The notes beneath the pieces are model-generated. The model searched no databases. It worked only from the letters and a program-made list of their open reading frames with translations, and had not been told where the DNA came from. A program made the position numbers and the translations under genes. From assembly GCA_028684915.1 (NCBI GenBank), contig JAQUEZ010000097.1:1-20966 (forward strand): a stretch of DNA of 20,966 bases, in the 5' to 3' direction. Numbering within the stretch: the stretch's first letter is position 1; each line of letters opens with the position of its first letter. Shown here in pieces: positions 1-7,668 of the stretch. The stretch is from Desulfobulbus sp. Lineage in GTDB: Bacteria > Desulfobacterota > Desulfobulbia > Desulfobulbales > Desulfobulbaceae.

Positions 1-249
1 CTTCGTGCTGGGCCGTAAGAACTGGCTCTTTGCTGGAACACCCCAAGGCGCCGAGGCCAGCGCGATGCTCTTCGGCCTGATCGAGACCGCCAGGGCAAAC
101 AACTGCGAGCCTTATAGCTATCTCCGCTATATCTTTGCACACCTGCCCAACGCCCAATCCGTGGAAGACTACGAGGCGCTTCTGCCATGGAATATCAACA
201 AATTACAGATGCTGCAAATGGGTATGGAGGTGCTTGATTAGACGCTTAC
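1..249 (+). mobile_element. Right end of an IS66-family insertion sequence (partial)
   Basis: The window opens inside an IS66-type element. The C-terminus of its TnpC transposase ends at 241. Overlapping the stop codon is GACGCTTAC (241-249), the reverse complement of GTAAGCGTC; IS66-family terminal repeats typically begin with GTAAGCG. I therefore place the element's right boundary at 249. The next 8 bases (250-257, acattaca) would be one copy of the target duplication if the insertion is intact. The left end, tnpA and tnpB lie outside the window and cannot be checked. Confidence 0.75.
2..241 (+). CDS. tnpC: IS66 family transposase TnpC, C-terminal fragment
   Basis: The open frame enters from the left edge and ends at TAG 239-241. 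The translation reads F-V-L-G-R-K-N-W-L-F-A-G followed by TPQGAEASAMLFGLIETA. This is the conserved end of the IS66 DDE transposase catalytic domain, where the last acidic active-site region and the helical insertion lie close to the GRKNW segment. It is followed by the family's C-terminal tail (EPYSYLRYIFAHLP, then LLPWNI). About 80 residues are visible, against roughly 500 in a complete TnpC. Nothing in this part is broken, so the element may be intact upstream. The terminal repeat follows the stop immediately. Confidence 0.9.
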   Translation, partial: FVLGRKNWLFAGTPQGAEASAMLFGLIETARANNCEPYSYLRYIFAHLPNAQSVEDYEALLPWNINKLQMLQMGMEVLD

Positions 250-389
250 ACATTACATGTAGATGTTGATCGTGCATAAAGATCCTTTATATTGAGCACA
301 AATCTTCGTGCCGAGACTTTTTACGACTTCATCATCTATGACCACCGCGAGTTTGCCGCCGGACAGCACCAGAGGGAGGACCTCTGTGT

Positions 390-1826
390 TTATTGCTCCC
401 AGTCACTGAAGGCGGAAGGATCTGAAATCGTCAGCGTGACTCCGCCAGCATTGATAGTGCTGCCCCCTTTGAGCGATAAGGTTGTCCCTGCGCACTCTCC
501 GTGAAATCTCAGCACCCCATTGGGCCCCCCGGAGAATGTACCGCCGCAGGTCGTTTCCGAACTGGAACCATTGAGGGAGGAAACGGAAATGGATCGCATG
601 CTCGCCTCACCGTAGCCGGGCATTTGGCTGCCCACATTCCATAAGGATACGGTGATGGTTGTCGTTACAATATTGGAGTACCCACTGGAACTACAATCCT
701 CATCAAACGAACCGGAGGCCGTCACTCTGAGCGGTGCCTTTTCAGCGGGCGGCCTGCCCTGCGGCTCCTGTTCTTCCTGCTCGACACTTTTATCCACCGG
801 GTCTGCTTCGCGTTGTTCCTCTTGCCGCTCAGCGCCAACAAGGCTCTCCTTCAACCCTTTCCAAGCCTCGGGATAGTTCTTTTTCAACGCTTCCCGTCGC
901 TCTTCAGGGGTCATCTCCTCGTAACTTTTCTTTTTTTCCTTCTTTTCTTCCTTTGCGGGCTCAGGATCCCGCTTGCTCTTTTCAATCTTTTCCTTCAGAC
1001 GTTCCCTGGCTTCCCGTGCCTCCCTCGCCTTTCGTTCTGCCCTCTCTTTATCGGCCTGTTCTTTCCTCTCAGCCTCGCGAAATTCTTCCTCTTGCCGAGC
1101 CTTCTCCTTTTCCGCCGCCTCCTTCAACTTCCGATCTTCTTCGGCCTTTTTCGCGACTTGTTTTTTCCACCCGTTAATATGGCTCGTCACCTCACGATTA
1201 AATTTTTCCAGATCAGGCACCTGGGTGTAATCAATCTGGTCGAACCAGTTAATAAAGGGGCTGGTGACCACATCGCCCACCCTGGTGGCATCTGCCAGAT
1301 TTTTATAAATATCCGACTCAATGATAAATCCTGTAACAATACGGTCACGGTAACGGGAAGCCGCCTCAGGATCAGCGGGGACCCTATCCCATTTTTTTGG
1401 ATCTGATGGTAATTTCATCGCATCCTTTACCGCCACCATATCTGCCATTGCCTTGAGTTTGAACTCATACTGCTTACCGTAGATTTTGCCGTATTTCTCC
1501 GCGATCACATAACCAAAATCATGGCGCATCGCGACCGCATCCAACGAATCAACCGGAGGGGCAAGCCCTGCCTTATCGGGATCCTCGCCGCCACCCCAGT
1601 AGCCTGGGCCATACCATTTACCGTACCGGGTTATCGGTTCGTTTTTGATCACCCCGGCGCACAATGAGGCCCACCCGCGCTCCGTACCCGAAGTCTCCAC
1701 GCCCATCATCTTTAATGTCTGCTCACAGCGGTCTCGGACAGAAATCCTGGCCAAAACCTCTGATGTCATCATCGAAAAACAGATAGTCAACACGACCATT
1801 GCCGCGTATTTTTTTGTTGGCTTCAT
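390..1826 (-). CDS. Exported phospholipase A2-like protein with charged helical linker and beta-rich C-terminal domain
   Basis: This is a 478-residue protein with a Sec signal peptide (residues 1-26, cleavage after V-L-A). Residues about 66-125 carry a phospholipase A2-like signature. W-Y-G-P-G at 71-75 with a glycine run (78-80) resembles the calcium-binding loop, and D-A-V-A-M-R-H-D-F-G-Y at 96-106 contains the His102-Asp103 catalytic pair. The YGPG...HDxxY arrangement without the usual disulfide cysteines resembles the parvovirus VP1 PLA2 domain and its bacterial relatives more than secreted animal enzymes. Residues about 220-345 are almost all Lys/Glu/Arg/Ala and probably form a long single helix or coiled coil. 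Residues about 366-478 are Ser/Thr/Gly-rich with Cys378, Cys427 and Cys445 and look beta-rich. I see no strong ribosome-binding site before the ATG. A lipolytic effector, toxin or envelope role is inference. The gene is isolated between IS66 and the liv operon. Confidence 0.75.
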   Translation of the reverse strand: MKPTKKYAAMVVLTICFSMMTSEVLARISVRDRCEQTLKMMGVETSGTERGWASLCAGVIKNEPITRYGKWYGPGYWGGGEDPDKAGLAPPVDSLDAVAMRHDFGYVIAEKYGKIYGKQYEFKLKAMADMVAVKDAMKLPSDPKKWDRVPADPEAASRYRDRIVTGFIIESDIYKNLADATRVGDVVTSPFINWFDQIDYTQVPDLEKFNREVTSHINGWKKQVAKKAEEDRKLKEAAEKEKARQEEEFREAERKEQADKERAERKAREAREARERLKEKIEKSKRDPEPAKEEKKEKKKSYEEMTPEERREALKKNYPEAWKGLKESLVGAERQEEQREADPVDKSVEQEEQEPQGRPPAEKAPLRVTASGSFDEDCSSSGYSNIVTTTITVSLWNVGSQMPGYGEASMRSISVSSLNGSSSETTCGGTFSGGPNGVLRFHGECAGTTLSLKGGSTINAGGVTLTISDPSAFSDWEQ

Positions 1827-2042
1827 ATTAGTCTATGATCGAAAAAAATGGTTGGCTGGGATCGGGGGCTGGTGACGTCATTCCCCCATGGGTCGTTTCC
1901 TTATAACGAAGTATACCCAGATGAGGCGCTCTTGGATAATGATGTTTCTCCGAAATAGATTTCCCCTGTTGTGTCTGATTGGGCAATCCCTCGTTTGACT
2001 GAAGAAGTGCGGTCCAAAGCGCCATCCGGGAGAGAAAAAGTT

Positions 2043-2075
2043 AAAAAAAAAGCCGCACCGGGAAACCGGCACGGC
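2043..2075 (-). terminator. Rho-independent terminator of the liv operon
   Basis: Read on the minus strand, a 10-bp stem (2066-2075 pairing with 2052-2061, two G-U pairs inside) closes a TTTC tetraloop and is followed directly by nine T residues (2051-2043). It lies 35 bases past the livF stop codon, so it ends the livHMGF transcript. Confidence 0.93.
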
Positions 2076-2110
2076 CATTTTGTTAGTTGGTCGGGAAAGA
2101 GGAATCCCTA

Positions 2111-2824
2111 TCAATGCCCGCCACCGAGGTAGGCCTGCTGGACCTGTCTATTTTTGAGCAGGTTGGCGGCGGTATCGGCAAGAACGATATTGCCCACCTC
2201 CATCACATAGCCGCGATGGGCGAGTTTGAGGGCGGCTTTGGCATTTTGTTCCACCAGGATAACCGTTACCCCGGAGGCGTTGATCGCCTTGACTGTGTCA
2301 AAGATCGATTTGACCAGAATCGGCGCCAGCCCCAGGCTGGGCTCATCGAGCAGCAGAATTTTGGGGTTGGACATCAGCGCCCGGCCAATGGCCAGCATTT
2401 GCTGTTCACCGCCGCTCAAGGTCCCGGCCAACTGTTTACGTCGCTCCTCAAGTCGGGGAAACAGTTCTAAAATCCACTCTTTACTGGCGCGGATACGAGC
2501 GGTATTGACTGAGGTAAAGGCACCAAGCATCAGGTTTTCCTCCACGGTCAGGGTGCCGAAGACGCGGCGTCCTTCCGGACTTTGGGTGACCTTGAGTTTG
2601 ACGATCTCATGGGCCGGCAGTTTGTGCAGGGGCGCATCCTGAAAATGAATCGAACCGGCGGTGATTTGCACCAGACCGCTGATCGCATTTAAGGTGGTCG
2701 ATTTCCCCGCGCCGTTTGCCCCGAGAATGGTCACAATCTCGCCCTCCGCCACTTGCAGGGAAATCCCGTGCAGGGCTTCGACATTGCCGTAGTTGACCCG
2801 AAGGTTTTCTATGGTAAGCAGCAT
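2111..2824 (-). CDS. livF: Branched-chain amino acid ABC transporter ATP-binding protein LivF
   Basis: This is a 237-residue ATPase, one of the two nucleotide-binding subunits that power branched-chain (or related) amino-acid import at the cytoplasmic face. Visible motifs are Walker A G-A-N-G-A-G-K-S-T (35-43), the family-typical Q-S-P-E-G-R-R-V-F (81-89), the ABC signature L-S-G-G-E (136-140), Walker B LLLDEP (157-162) and the LivF-type S-L-G-L-A-P that follows. The frame stays open upstream to 2935. I start at 2824 because the protein then begins in family register (M-L-L-T-I-E-N-L) and the minus strand has AGAGGA just upstream. The gene starts 10 bases after the livG stop, with its ribosome-binding site over the livG end, so the two are probably translationally coupled. 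It is the last gene of the operon. Confidence 0.95.
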   Translation of the reverse strand: MLLTIENLRVNYGNVEALHGISLQVAEGEIVTILGANGAGKSTTLNAISGLVQITAGSIHFQDAPLHKLPAHEIVKLKVTQSPEGRRVFGTLTVEENLMLGAFTSVNTARIRASKEWILELFPRLEERRKQLAGTLSGGEQQMLAIGRALMSNPKILLLDEPSLGLAPILVKSIFDTVKAINASGVTVILVEQNAKAALKLAHRGYVMEVGNIVLADTAANLLKNRQVQQAYLGGGH

Positions 2825-2834
2825 GGATGTTCCT

Positions 2835-3602
2835 CTATTCGTCATCAACGCCGAGATAGGCCTCGATAACCTTCGGGTTGGCCTGAATCTCGGCAGGTGA
2901 GCCAGTAGCGATTTTGATGCCATACTCCAGCACAATCAAGGAGGAGCATACTTGCATCACCAGGCCCATGTCGTGCTCAATCAGCAGTACAGTGATGCCG
3001 CGTTCCTGGATGGCACGAATCAGTTGAATGAGTTCTTTGGTTTCCTGATCGTTCATTCCGCCGGCTGGTTCATCGAGCACCACCAGTTTGGGTTGGGTGG
3101 CCAGGGCACGAGCGATTTCCAACAACCGCTGGTTACCATACGACAGATTTTTAGCCTTGTTCTCCCATTCATGGGCCAGGCCGACAAAATGAAGTTCAGC
3201 CATGGCCTTGGCCATGGCCTCTTTTTCTTCACGCCGTTGCGCCTTGGTGCGCAGCATGGCGGAGAGTGACCCCGACCGCATCCGGCAGTGGCAACCGGCC
3301 AGCACATTTTCCAGCACAGACATGTTCTGAAAAAGGCGGATTGTTTGAAAAGTCCGGGCAAGCCCCTGCTCAACAATGGTGTGGGTGGGTAATCCCACCA
3401 AATTGGTGCCGTCGAAAAGCACCGTCCCGGTGTTGGGCTGATAGTTGCCTGAAATCAGGTTAAATACTGTTGTTTTACCTGCACCATTGGGCCCGATCAG
3501 ACCGACGATACTTCCCTCTTCGACCTCAAAGTTGACTTCGTTCACGGCCATGAGGCCGCCGAAGCGTTTGGAAAGATTTTCCACCTGCAACAGGGCGGTC
3601 AT
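2835..3602 (-). CDS. livG: Branched-chain amino acid ABC transporter ATP-binding protein LivG
   Basis: This is a 255-residue ATPase partner of LivF. Walker A is G-P-N-G-A-G-K-T-T (37-45). The ARTFQ Q-loop region is at 82-86. The signature is the LivG variant L-S-Y-G-N-Q (153-158) rather than LSGGQ. Walker [10 protein letters not shown] (174-182) is followed by MN, typical of LivG, and the switch histidine is in I-E-H-D-M (His210). Length is normal for the family. Its ATG overlaps the livM TGA by four bases (ATGA, 3599-3602), a classic coupling arrangement. It acts in the cytoplasm, docked on the LivH/LivM membrane pair. Confidence 0.95.
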   Translation of the reverse strand: MTALLQVENLSKRFGGLMAVNEVNFEVEEGSIVGLIGPNGAGKTTVFNLISGNYQPNTGTVLFDGTNLVGLPTHTIVEQGLARTFQTIRLFQNMSVLENVLAGCHCRMRSGSLSAMLRTKAQRREEKEAMAKAMAELHFVGLAHEWENKAKNLSYGNQRLLEIARALATQPKLVVLDEPAGGMNDQETKELIQLIRAIQERGITVLLIEHDMGLVMQVCSSLIVLEYGIKIATGSPAEIQANPKVIEAYLGVDDE

Positions 3603-4555
3603 TTGACACCTCCCGTTGGCTTCAAATCTCCAAGGTCATACTGTTTGGGACCGGGGGGCAGCAGCCCCTGATTACGAAAGATCATCATCACCATCATCGC
3701 AGCCCCAAATACCAGCAACCGGTATTCGGCAAGTCCACGAAAGACTTCAGGAAGACCGACCAGAAGGAAGGCGCCGAGAATGACTCCGGGTATACTGCCT
3801 GCCCCCCCGAGAATAACGATGGTGAATAAAATAACCGATTCGGCGAACGAGAAAGATTCCGGGGCGATAATGGTCATCTTGGAGGCATAAATGGTACCAC
3901 ACATGCCAGCCCAAATGGCTCCAAGGACAAAAGCCTCCAACTTGTAGCGAGCGACATCGATACCACTGCCACCGGCTGCGACCTCATCCTCCTTGATGTA
4001 GAGCAGTGCCCTTCCAAAACGGGAATGTTCCAGACGCAGGAAGAGAAAGATGGTCAGGGCGGCAAAACCCCAGATGAAATAGTAAAAATGGATCGGTTTG
4101 GCAATTTTGAAGCCAAAGAGCAGGGGGCGACTAATGCCGAAAATGCCATTGGCACCGCCGGTGATGTCAAAGACATTGTTGATTAGGGCAATACGAACGA
4201 TCTCGACAATACCGATGGTGACGATAAGCAGGTAATCACCGCGCAGATGAATAATAGGCCGGGCGACAATAAGCGCAAAGAGACCAGCCAGAAGGCCTGC
4301 GGGCAGCATCAGCCACAACACCGGCACCCCATATTGAGTATTGAGAATGGCGGTCAGGTATGCACCGATGGCATAAAAGGCGGCATGCCCCATGTGGAAC
4401 AGACCGGCATGACCGAGAATGATATTGAGGCTCAAAGCCAGGATGGCATAGATACCCACATTGTTCATCACGTCGGTCCAATAGGCGTTGAGGAACGTCG
4501 GGCAGGTCGCCATGAGGACTGCAAACAAAAGAGCGATAATTTTGATTGGTTTCAT
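3599..4555 (-). CDS. livM: Branched-chain amino acid ABC transporter permease LivM
   Basis: This is a 318-residue inner-membrane permease with many hydrophobic segments. It includes the characteristic [19 protein letters not shown] stretch near residue 44, a G-G-A-N-G-I-F-G-I segment near 130, and the EAA-like cytoplasmic loop around Y-I-K-E-D-E-V-A-A (residues about 186-194) that contacts the ATPases. The N-terminal hydrophobic stretch is a membrane segment rather than an obviously cleaved signal. Start and stop overlap livH and livG respectively by four bases, so the genes livH-livM-livG read as one translationally coupled unit. A plus-strand open frame opposite the start is a shadow. Confidence 0.95.
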   Translation of the reverse strand: MKPIKIIALLFAVLMATCPTFLNAYWTDVMNNVGIYAILALSLNIILGHAGLFHMGHAAFYAIGAYLTAILNTQYGVPVLWLMLPAGLLAGLFALIVARPIIHLRGDYLLIVTIGIVEIVRIALINNVFDITGGANGIFGISRPLLFGFKIAKPIHFYYFIWGFAALTIFLFLRLEHSRFGRALLYIKEDEVAAGGSGIDVARYKLEAFVLGAIWAGMCGTIYASKMTIIAPESFSFAESVILFTIVILGGAGSIPGVILGAFLLVGLPEVFRGLAEYRLLVFGAAMMVMMIFRNQGLLPPGPKQYDLGDLKPTGGVK

Positions 4556-5457
4556 ACTTTTTCAGCCACCCTTTCCCCCAAGAGACCGGTGGGCCGTGCA
4601 ATGAGGATCAGAATAAGGACGCAGAAAGAAATAGCATCCTTCCAGGCGATGGAAATATACGCTGCGCCAAGGGCCTCGATCACCCCGAGCAGCAATCCAC
4701 CGACCATGGCACCGGGAATATTGCCGATACCGCCGAGGATGGCGGCAGTAAAGGCTTTGAGCCCGTACATCCACCCCATGGTAAAATTGATCTGGCCGTA
4801 GTAGAGGCCGACCATCAATCCGGCGGCCCCACCCAGAGCTGGGCCAATACAGAAGACGAGCATGATCACCCTATCGACATTGATCCCCATAAGTCTGGCC
4901 GCGCCCTGGTCAATGGCCACCGCGCGGATGGCAGTGCCGATCTTGGTCTTCTGGATGAAAAAGTAGAGCGCGCCCATAAGCACCACCGAGGCGAGGAACA
5001 TAACGATGCGCATCAAGGGAATATTGACCCCAAAGATATTCACTGCGATTCTCGGCAGGAGGTCGTGGGGATAGACCAAAAGACTCGGCCCGTAGATGGC
5101 CATGATCGCGTTCTGAAAGAAGATCGAGGCACCCAGGGCGGAAACAACTGCTGTGAGTCGGTGCGATTGCCGCAGGGGTTTATAGGCCACCCGCTCGAGG
5201 ATGGCACCGATGATCGCCACCAGGGCCATAACCATGATCACCAGGAGCAGGACCGACGCCAGCGGACCAATCTTGTCAAAGAGCCCCAGGGAAAGCAGCA
5301 GGGTTAGCCCGAGGTAGGCGCCGATGGTAAACAGATCGCCGTGGGCGAAATTGATCAGTTTCAGGACCCCATAGACCATGGTGTAGCCCAGGGCAATCAG
5401 CGCATAGATGCCGCCCACGGCCAGTCCGTTGGTCAGTTGTTGAAAAAATTCTTCCAT
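4552..5457 (-). CDS. livH: Branched-chain amino acid ABC transporter permease LivH
   Basis: This is a 301-residue polytopic permease that pairs with LivM to form the import channel. It begins M-E-E-F-F-Q-Q-L-T-N-G-L-A-V-G-G-I-Y-A-L, the standard LivH start. It carries the family hallmark L-I-N-F-A-H-G-D-L-F and, near the C-terminus, A-A-I-L-G-G-I-G-N-I-P-G-A. The frame stays open upstream to 5682, but that segment is not LivH-like and overlaps the livK end, so I start at 5457. No Shine-Dalgarno-like sequence is obvious before this ATG, which is odd next to the good sites of livK and livF. An intrinsic terminator lies between livK and livH, so expression is probably lower than livK. Confidence 0.93.
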   Translation of the reverse strand: MEEFFQQLTNGLAVGGIYALIALGYTMVYGVLKLINFAHGDLFTIGAYLGLTLLLSLGLFDKIGPLASVLLLVIMVMALVAIIGAILERVAYKPLRQSHRLTAVVSALGASIFFQNAIMAIYGPSLLVYPHDLLPRIAVNIFGVNIPLMRIVMFLASVVLMGALYFFIQKTKIGTAIRAVAIDQGAARLMGINVDRVIMLVFCIGPALGGAAGLMVGLYYGQINFTMGWMYGLKAFTAAILGGIGNIPGAMVGGLLLGVIEALGAAYISIAWKDAISFCVLILILIARPTGLLGERVAEKV

Positions 5458-5562
5458 AGCATCTGTGAGGGAAAAAAGTGAAGTGCATTGCGGCCAGGAA
5501 TGGAACCCTTCTAGCCGTGGATCAGCAAGAGGATCTACCGTCTTTAACCTGTGGCCTGGCCG

Positions 5563-5598
5563 AAATAAAAGCGCCGCCATACACAAGCATGGCGGCGC
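5563..5598 (-). terminator. Intercistronic terminator/attenuator between livK and livH
   Basis: On the minus strand a perfect 10-bp stem (5598-5589 with 5580-5571; GCGCCGCCAT/ATGGCGGCGC) with an 8-base loop is followed by TTTTATTT (5570-5563). It lies 19 bases after the livK stop and about 105 bases before livH. The hairpin probably terminates much of the livK transcription or protects its 3' end, giving excess binding protein over membrane subunits. The T-rich tail is on the minus side only, so it is oriented with the operon. Confidence 0.9.
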
Positions 5599-5617
5599 CT
5601 GAAAGTGTTTTGCAAAC

Positions 5618-6748
5618 TTAGGGTTGAAGAACGAATTTTCCTTCCGTATCAACCTTGTAGACCCGGTACAGGTCGCCGACACGGTCGCCCTTGTCGTTAA
5701 AGGATATTTTGCCGGTCAGACCGGAGAAATCTTTGAGACCTTTTTTCAGGTAAGCCGCTACCTCGTCGCTTGCGGTCTCCCCGGTTTTGGCCATGGCCTC
5801 GGCGATAACCCGGTAGGCATCACCGGCCAATACCGCCCAGACCGAACCCGGAGCCTTGCCGTAGGCTGCCTGATAATCGACCATGAATTTTTTAGCCTCA
5901 GGGGTGTTCAGGTCGTCTGGAACCGGCGGGCTCAAAAACATATAGCCCTCGGCCGCCTTGTTACCGGCGAGCTTGACCAAATCAGGGTTATTGGTGGCAT
6001 CGCCACCCATCATCGGCACCTTCCAGCCCATGTCCATTTTCTGGCGCAGAAGCATGCCTGCCTCGGGATAATAGCCTGTGAAGAAGAGCACATCAGGGCT
6101 CGCGGATTTGAGTTTGGTGAGGATGGCATTATAGTCACGCTCACCCGGGGTCAGGGCATCATAAAAGACGATGGTCTTGCCCTGGGCTTCCAGCAGTGCC
6201 TTGGCCTCATCAGCCAGCCCCTTGGCGTAAGAGGTGTTGTCGTGGAGGATGGCGATCTTGTTAAACCCGAGAGCGCTCAGGGTCTTGGCGGCAACCTGCC
6301 CCTGCTCGTCATCGCGGGGACAGGTGCGCATAAACAGCGGCAGTCCCTTTTCAGAAAGGCGGATGGCGGTGGAGCCGGTGGCAACCTGAAGGATGTCGGA
6401 TTCTGCGTAGATATTTTGGGAGGCCTCGGTGACCGAAGAGCCGTAGGTGCCGATGACTGCGGCAATATCCTTGGTGGTCAGCCGGGTAGCTGCCAGGGCT
6501 GCCTGACGGGGGTCGCCGCCGTCATCCTCAACCACCAGCTCAACCTTGGTTCCGTTGATGCCGCCGGCCTTGTTGGTATCGGCAACCAGCATCTCAACGA
6601 TCTGCTTCATATCCTGGCCCTCACTGGCCCAAGAACCGGTCAACGGACACATAAGGCCAATTCGCACGTTTTTAGCCCAGGTTGTTCCCAGACTCAACAG
6701 AAACACGGCCAGGGTCAGGCCGACAAGGGTACACATCCTACGTTTCAT
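5618..6748 (-). CDS. livK: Periplasmic branched-chain amino acid-binding protein (LivK/LivJ type)
   Basis: This is a 376-residue substrate-binding protein of the Leu/Ile/Val-binding (type I periplasmic) family. A Sec signal peptide covers residues 1-25 (cleavage after T-T-W-A). The mature chain begins K-N-V-R-I-G-L-M-C-P-L-T-G, the usual first strand and ligand-loop of the family. Other family marks are G-G-I-N-G-T-K-V-E-L near residue 62, the A-V-I-G-T-Y-G-S-S segment near 96-104, and the hinge-proximal F-F-T-G-Y-Y-P-E-A. There is no lipobox, so it should be soluble in the periplasm. AGGAGG (6756-6761) sits seven bases before the ATG. The true ligand could be another amino acid, amide or urea; sequence alone does not settle this. 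It is first in the operon. Confidence 0.92.
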   Translation of the reverse strand: MKRRMCTLVGLTLAVFLLSLGTTWAKNVRIGLMCPLTGSWASEGQDMKQIVEMLVADTNKAGGINGTKVELVVEDDGGDPRQAALAATRLTTKDIAAVIGTYGSSVTEASQNIYAESDILQVATGSTAIRLSEKGLPLFMRTCPRDDEQGQVAAKTLSALGFNKIAILHDNTSYAKGLADEAKALLEAQGKTIVFYDALTPGERDYNAILTKLKSASPDVLFFTGYYPEAGMLLRQKMDMGWKVPMMGGDATNNPDLVKLAGNKAAEGYMFLSPPVPDDLNTPEAKKFMVDYQAAYGKAPGSVWAVLAGDAYRVIAEAMAKTGETASDEVAAYLKKGLKDFSGLTGKISFNDKGDRVGDLYRVYKVDTEGKFVLQP

Positions 6749-6981
6749 TCAATTTCCTCCTAAATGTGGTCCTTTGGGAAAAGACCGAAAATACGAAGTT
6801 CACGCGTTTCACCGCAAACGGTAGACAAAAAATCGAGAGTGTTTCTTAATAGAGGTGCATGATTAGTCAAAATTCCCAGAGGAAGCAACCACCTTTTCGC
6901 CCTAAACCCTAGTTCACCACCGCAGAAATTCATCTTCGCCCTGTCTGCCCGCTATCGTAATCAACATCAGGCAAACCAGAG

Positions 6982-7575
6982 TTAATTTTCTTCCTCAAGA
7001 TCGGCAAAATCCCGACGAATTTTTTCAAGCCGTTCTTGGTAATCCTGACAATCGCCATACTCCAGAAATTTGTGATAGCGGCTGTGCATGGTTGAGACCT
7101 TTCTCGCATGTTTGATCGGGCACCAGTACTGTTCGGTCCGTGCGGCCACCTCCTGGACATAAGCGATCAACCCATTGAAATAGCCACAATACAAGCAATT
7201 TATTTTTTCAACGATATTGAGATAGGCAAGTGCATGCCGGTCTATGATGATATACTTGCTTCTCTTCACTTTCGGGACGTCGTAAATGGTGAAACAAATG
7301 ACCTGGTACAGGGTGACGGTCAGATCCATGAAAACCGCCGGGAACAGGCAGCCCCAAATAAAGGGGATGGTGAGAATATTCAGAAGAGGGAGACTTTGAA
7401 AATACGCAGAAACTTTGACGAAAAATTGTTTTTGATACCTCCTCGCCTCCTCCTCAAAGACAATCTTTTTGCCCTTGATTTTATACGAAAACTCTTTCTC
7501 TTTTTTCTGAATTTCTGCCAGCAAATCGATTTCAAGCGCCTTTATTTGTAGAATAATTTCTTCAATCTTGCTCAT
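6982..7575 (-). CDS. Conserved hypothetical membrane-associated protein with CxxC motif
   Basis: This is a 197-residue protein. Residues 1-55 are highly charged and helical (a likely coiled coil). Residues about 62-98 are hydrophobic, enough for one long or two short membrane segments. The C-terminal half has C-L-Y-C (127-130), then A-A-R-T-E-Q-Y-W-C-P-I-K-H-A-R (144-158) with Cys152 and His156. The CLYC/WCPIKH set could bind a metal or be redox-active, but I know of no assigned function. From memory, this RSKYIIIDRH...CLYCGY...QYWCPIKHA pattern recurs in uncharacterised proteins of several proteobacteria and Desulfobacterota. The gene stands alone. The minus strand has GAGAG six bases before the ATG, and a pair of palindromic repeats lies 41 bases upstream. 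Confidence 0.8.
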   Translation of the reverse strand: MSKIEEIILQIKALEIDLLAEIQKKEKEFSYKIKGKKIVFEEEARRYQKQFFVKVSAYFQSLPLLNILTIPFIWGCLFPAVFMDLTVTLYQVICFTIYDVPKVKRSKYIIIDRHALAYLNIVEKINCLYCGYFNGLIAYVQEVAARTEQYWCPIKHARKVSTMHSRYHKFLEYGDCQDYQERLEKIRRDFADLEEEN

Positions 7576-7615
7576 CGCACTCTCATCCCCTCACGCAAAG
7601 TTCGTTTATTATCTG

Positions 7616-7640
7616 TGATGGACTTTTTACGAGTCCATCA
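7616..7640 (+). repeat. Dispersed palindromic repeat, copy 1 (perfect 9-bp arms)
   Basis: Arms TGATGGACT (7616-7624) and AGTCCATCA (7632-7640) are perfect complements around the loop TTTTACG. This is the best-preserved of five copies in the window sharing the core TTTTACGAGTCCA. It lies in the gap between the 6982-7575 gene and the ABC-F gene. Confidence 0.9.
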
Positions 7641-7645
7641 TCTGT

Positions 7646-7668
7646 GCTGGACTCATAAAAAGTCCAAC
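7646..7668 (-). repeat. Dispersed palindromic repeat, copy 2 (inverted relative to copy 1)
   Basis: Read on the minus strand this is GTTGGACT-TTTTATG-AGTCCAGC: same arm length, same loop position and one G-U type arm change. It lies 5 bases from copy 1 in opposite orientation, so copies 1 and 2 can also pair with each other to form one long hairpin. Confidence 0.85.

Noticed and set aside
813..1406. A plus-strand 197-codon open frame rich in Phe/Leu
   Set aside because: It is the reverse complement of the Lys/Glu-rich linker of the PLA2-like gene; the hydrophobic look is a codon artefact.
4546..5307. A 253-codon plus-strand open frame rich in His/Asp/Gly
   Set aside because: It is antisense to livH, whose translation is unmistakable.
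5624..6763. A 379-codon plus-strand open frame opposite livK
   Set aside because: It is the antisense shadow of a clear periplasmic binding-protein gene; its translation has no family features and no ribosome-binding site.
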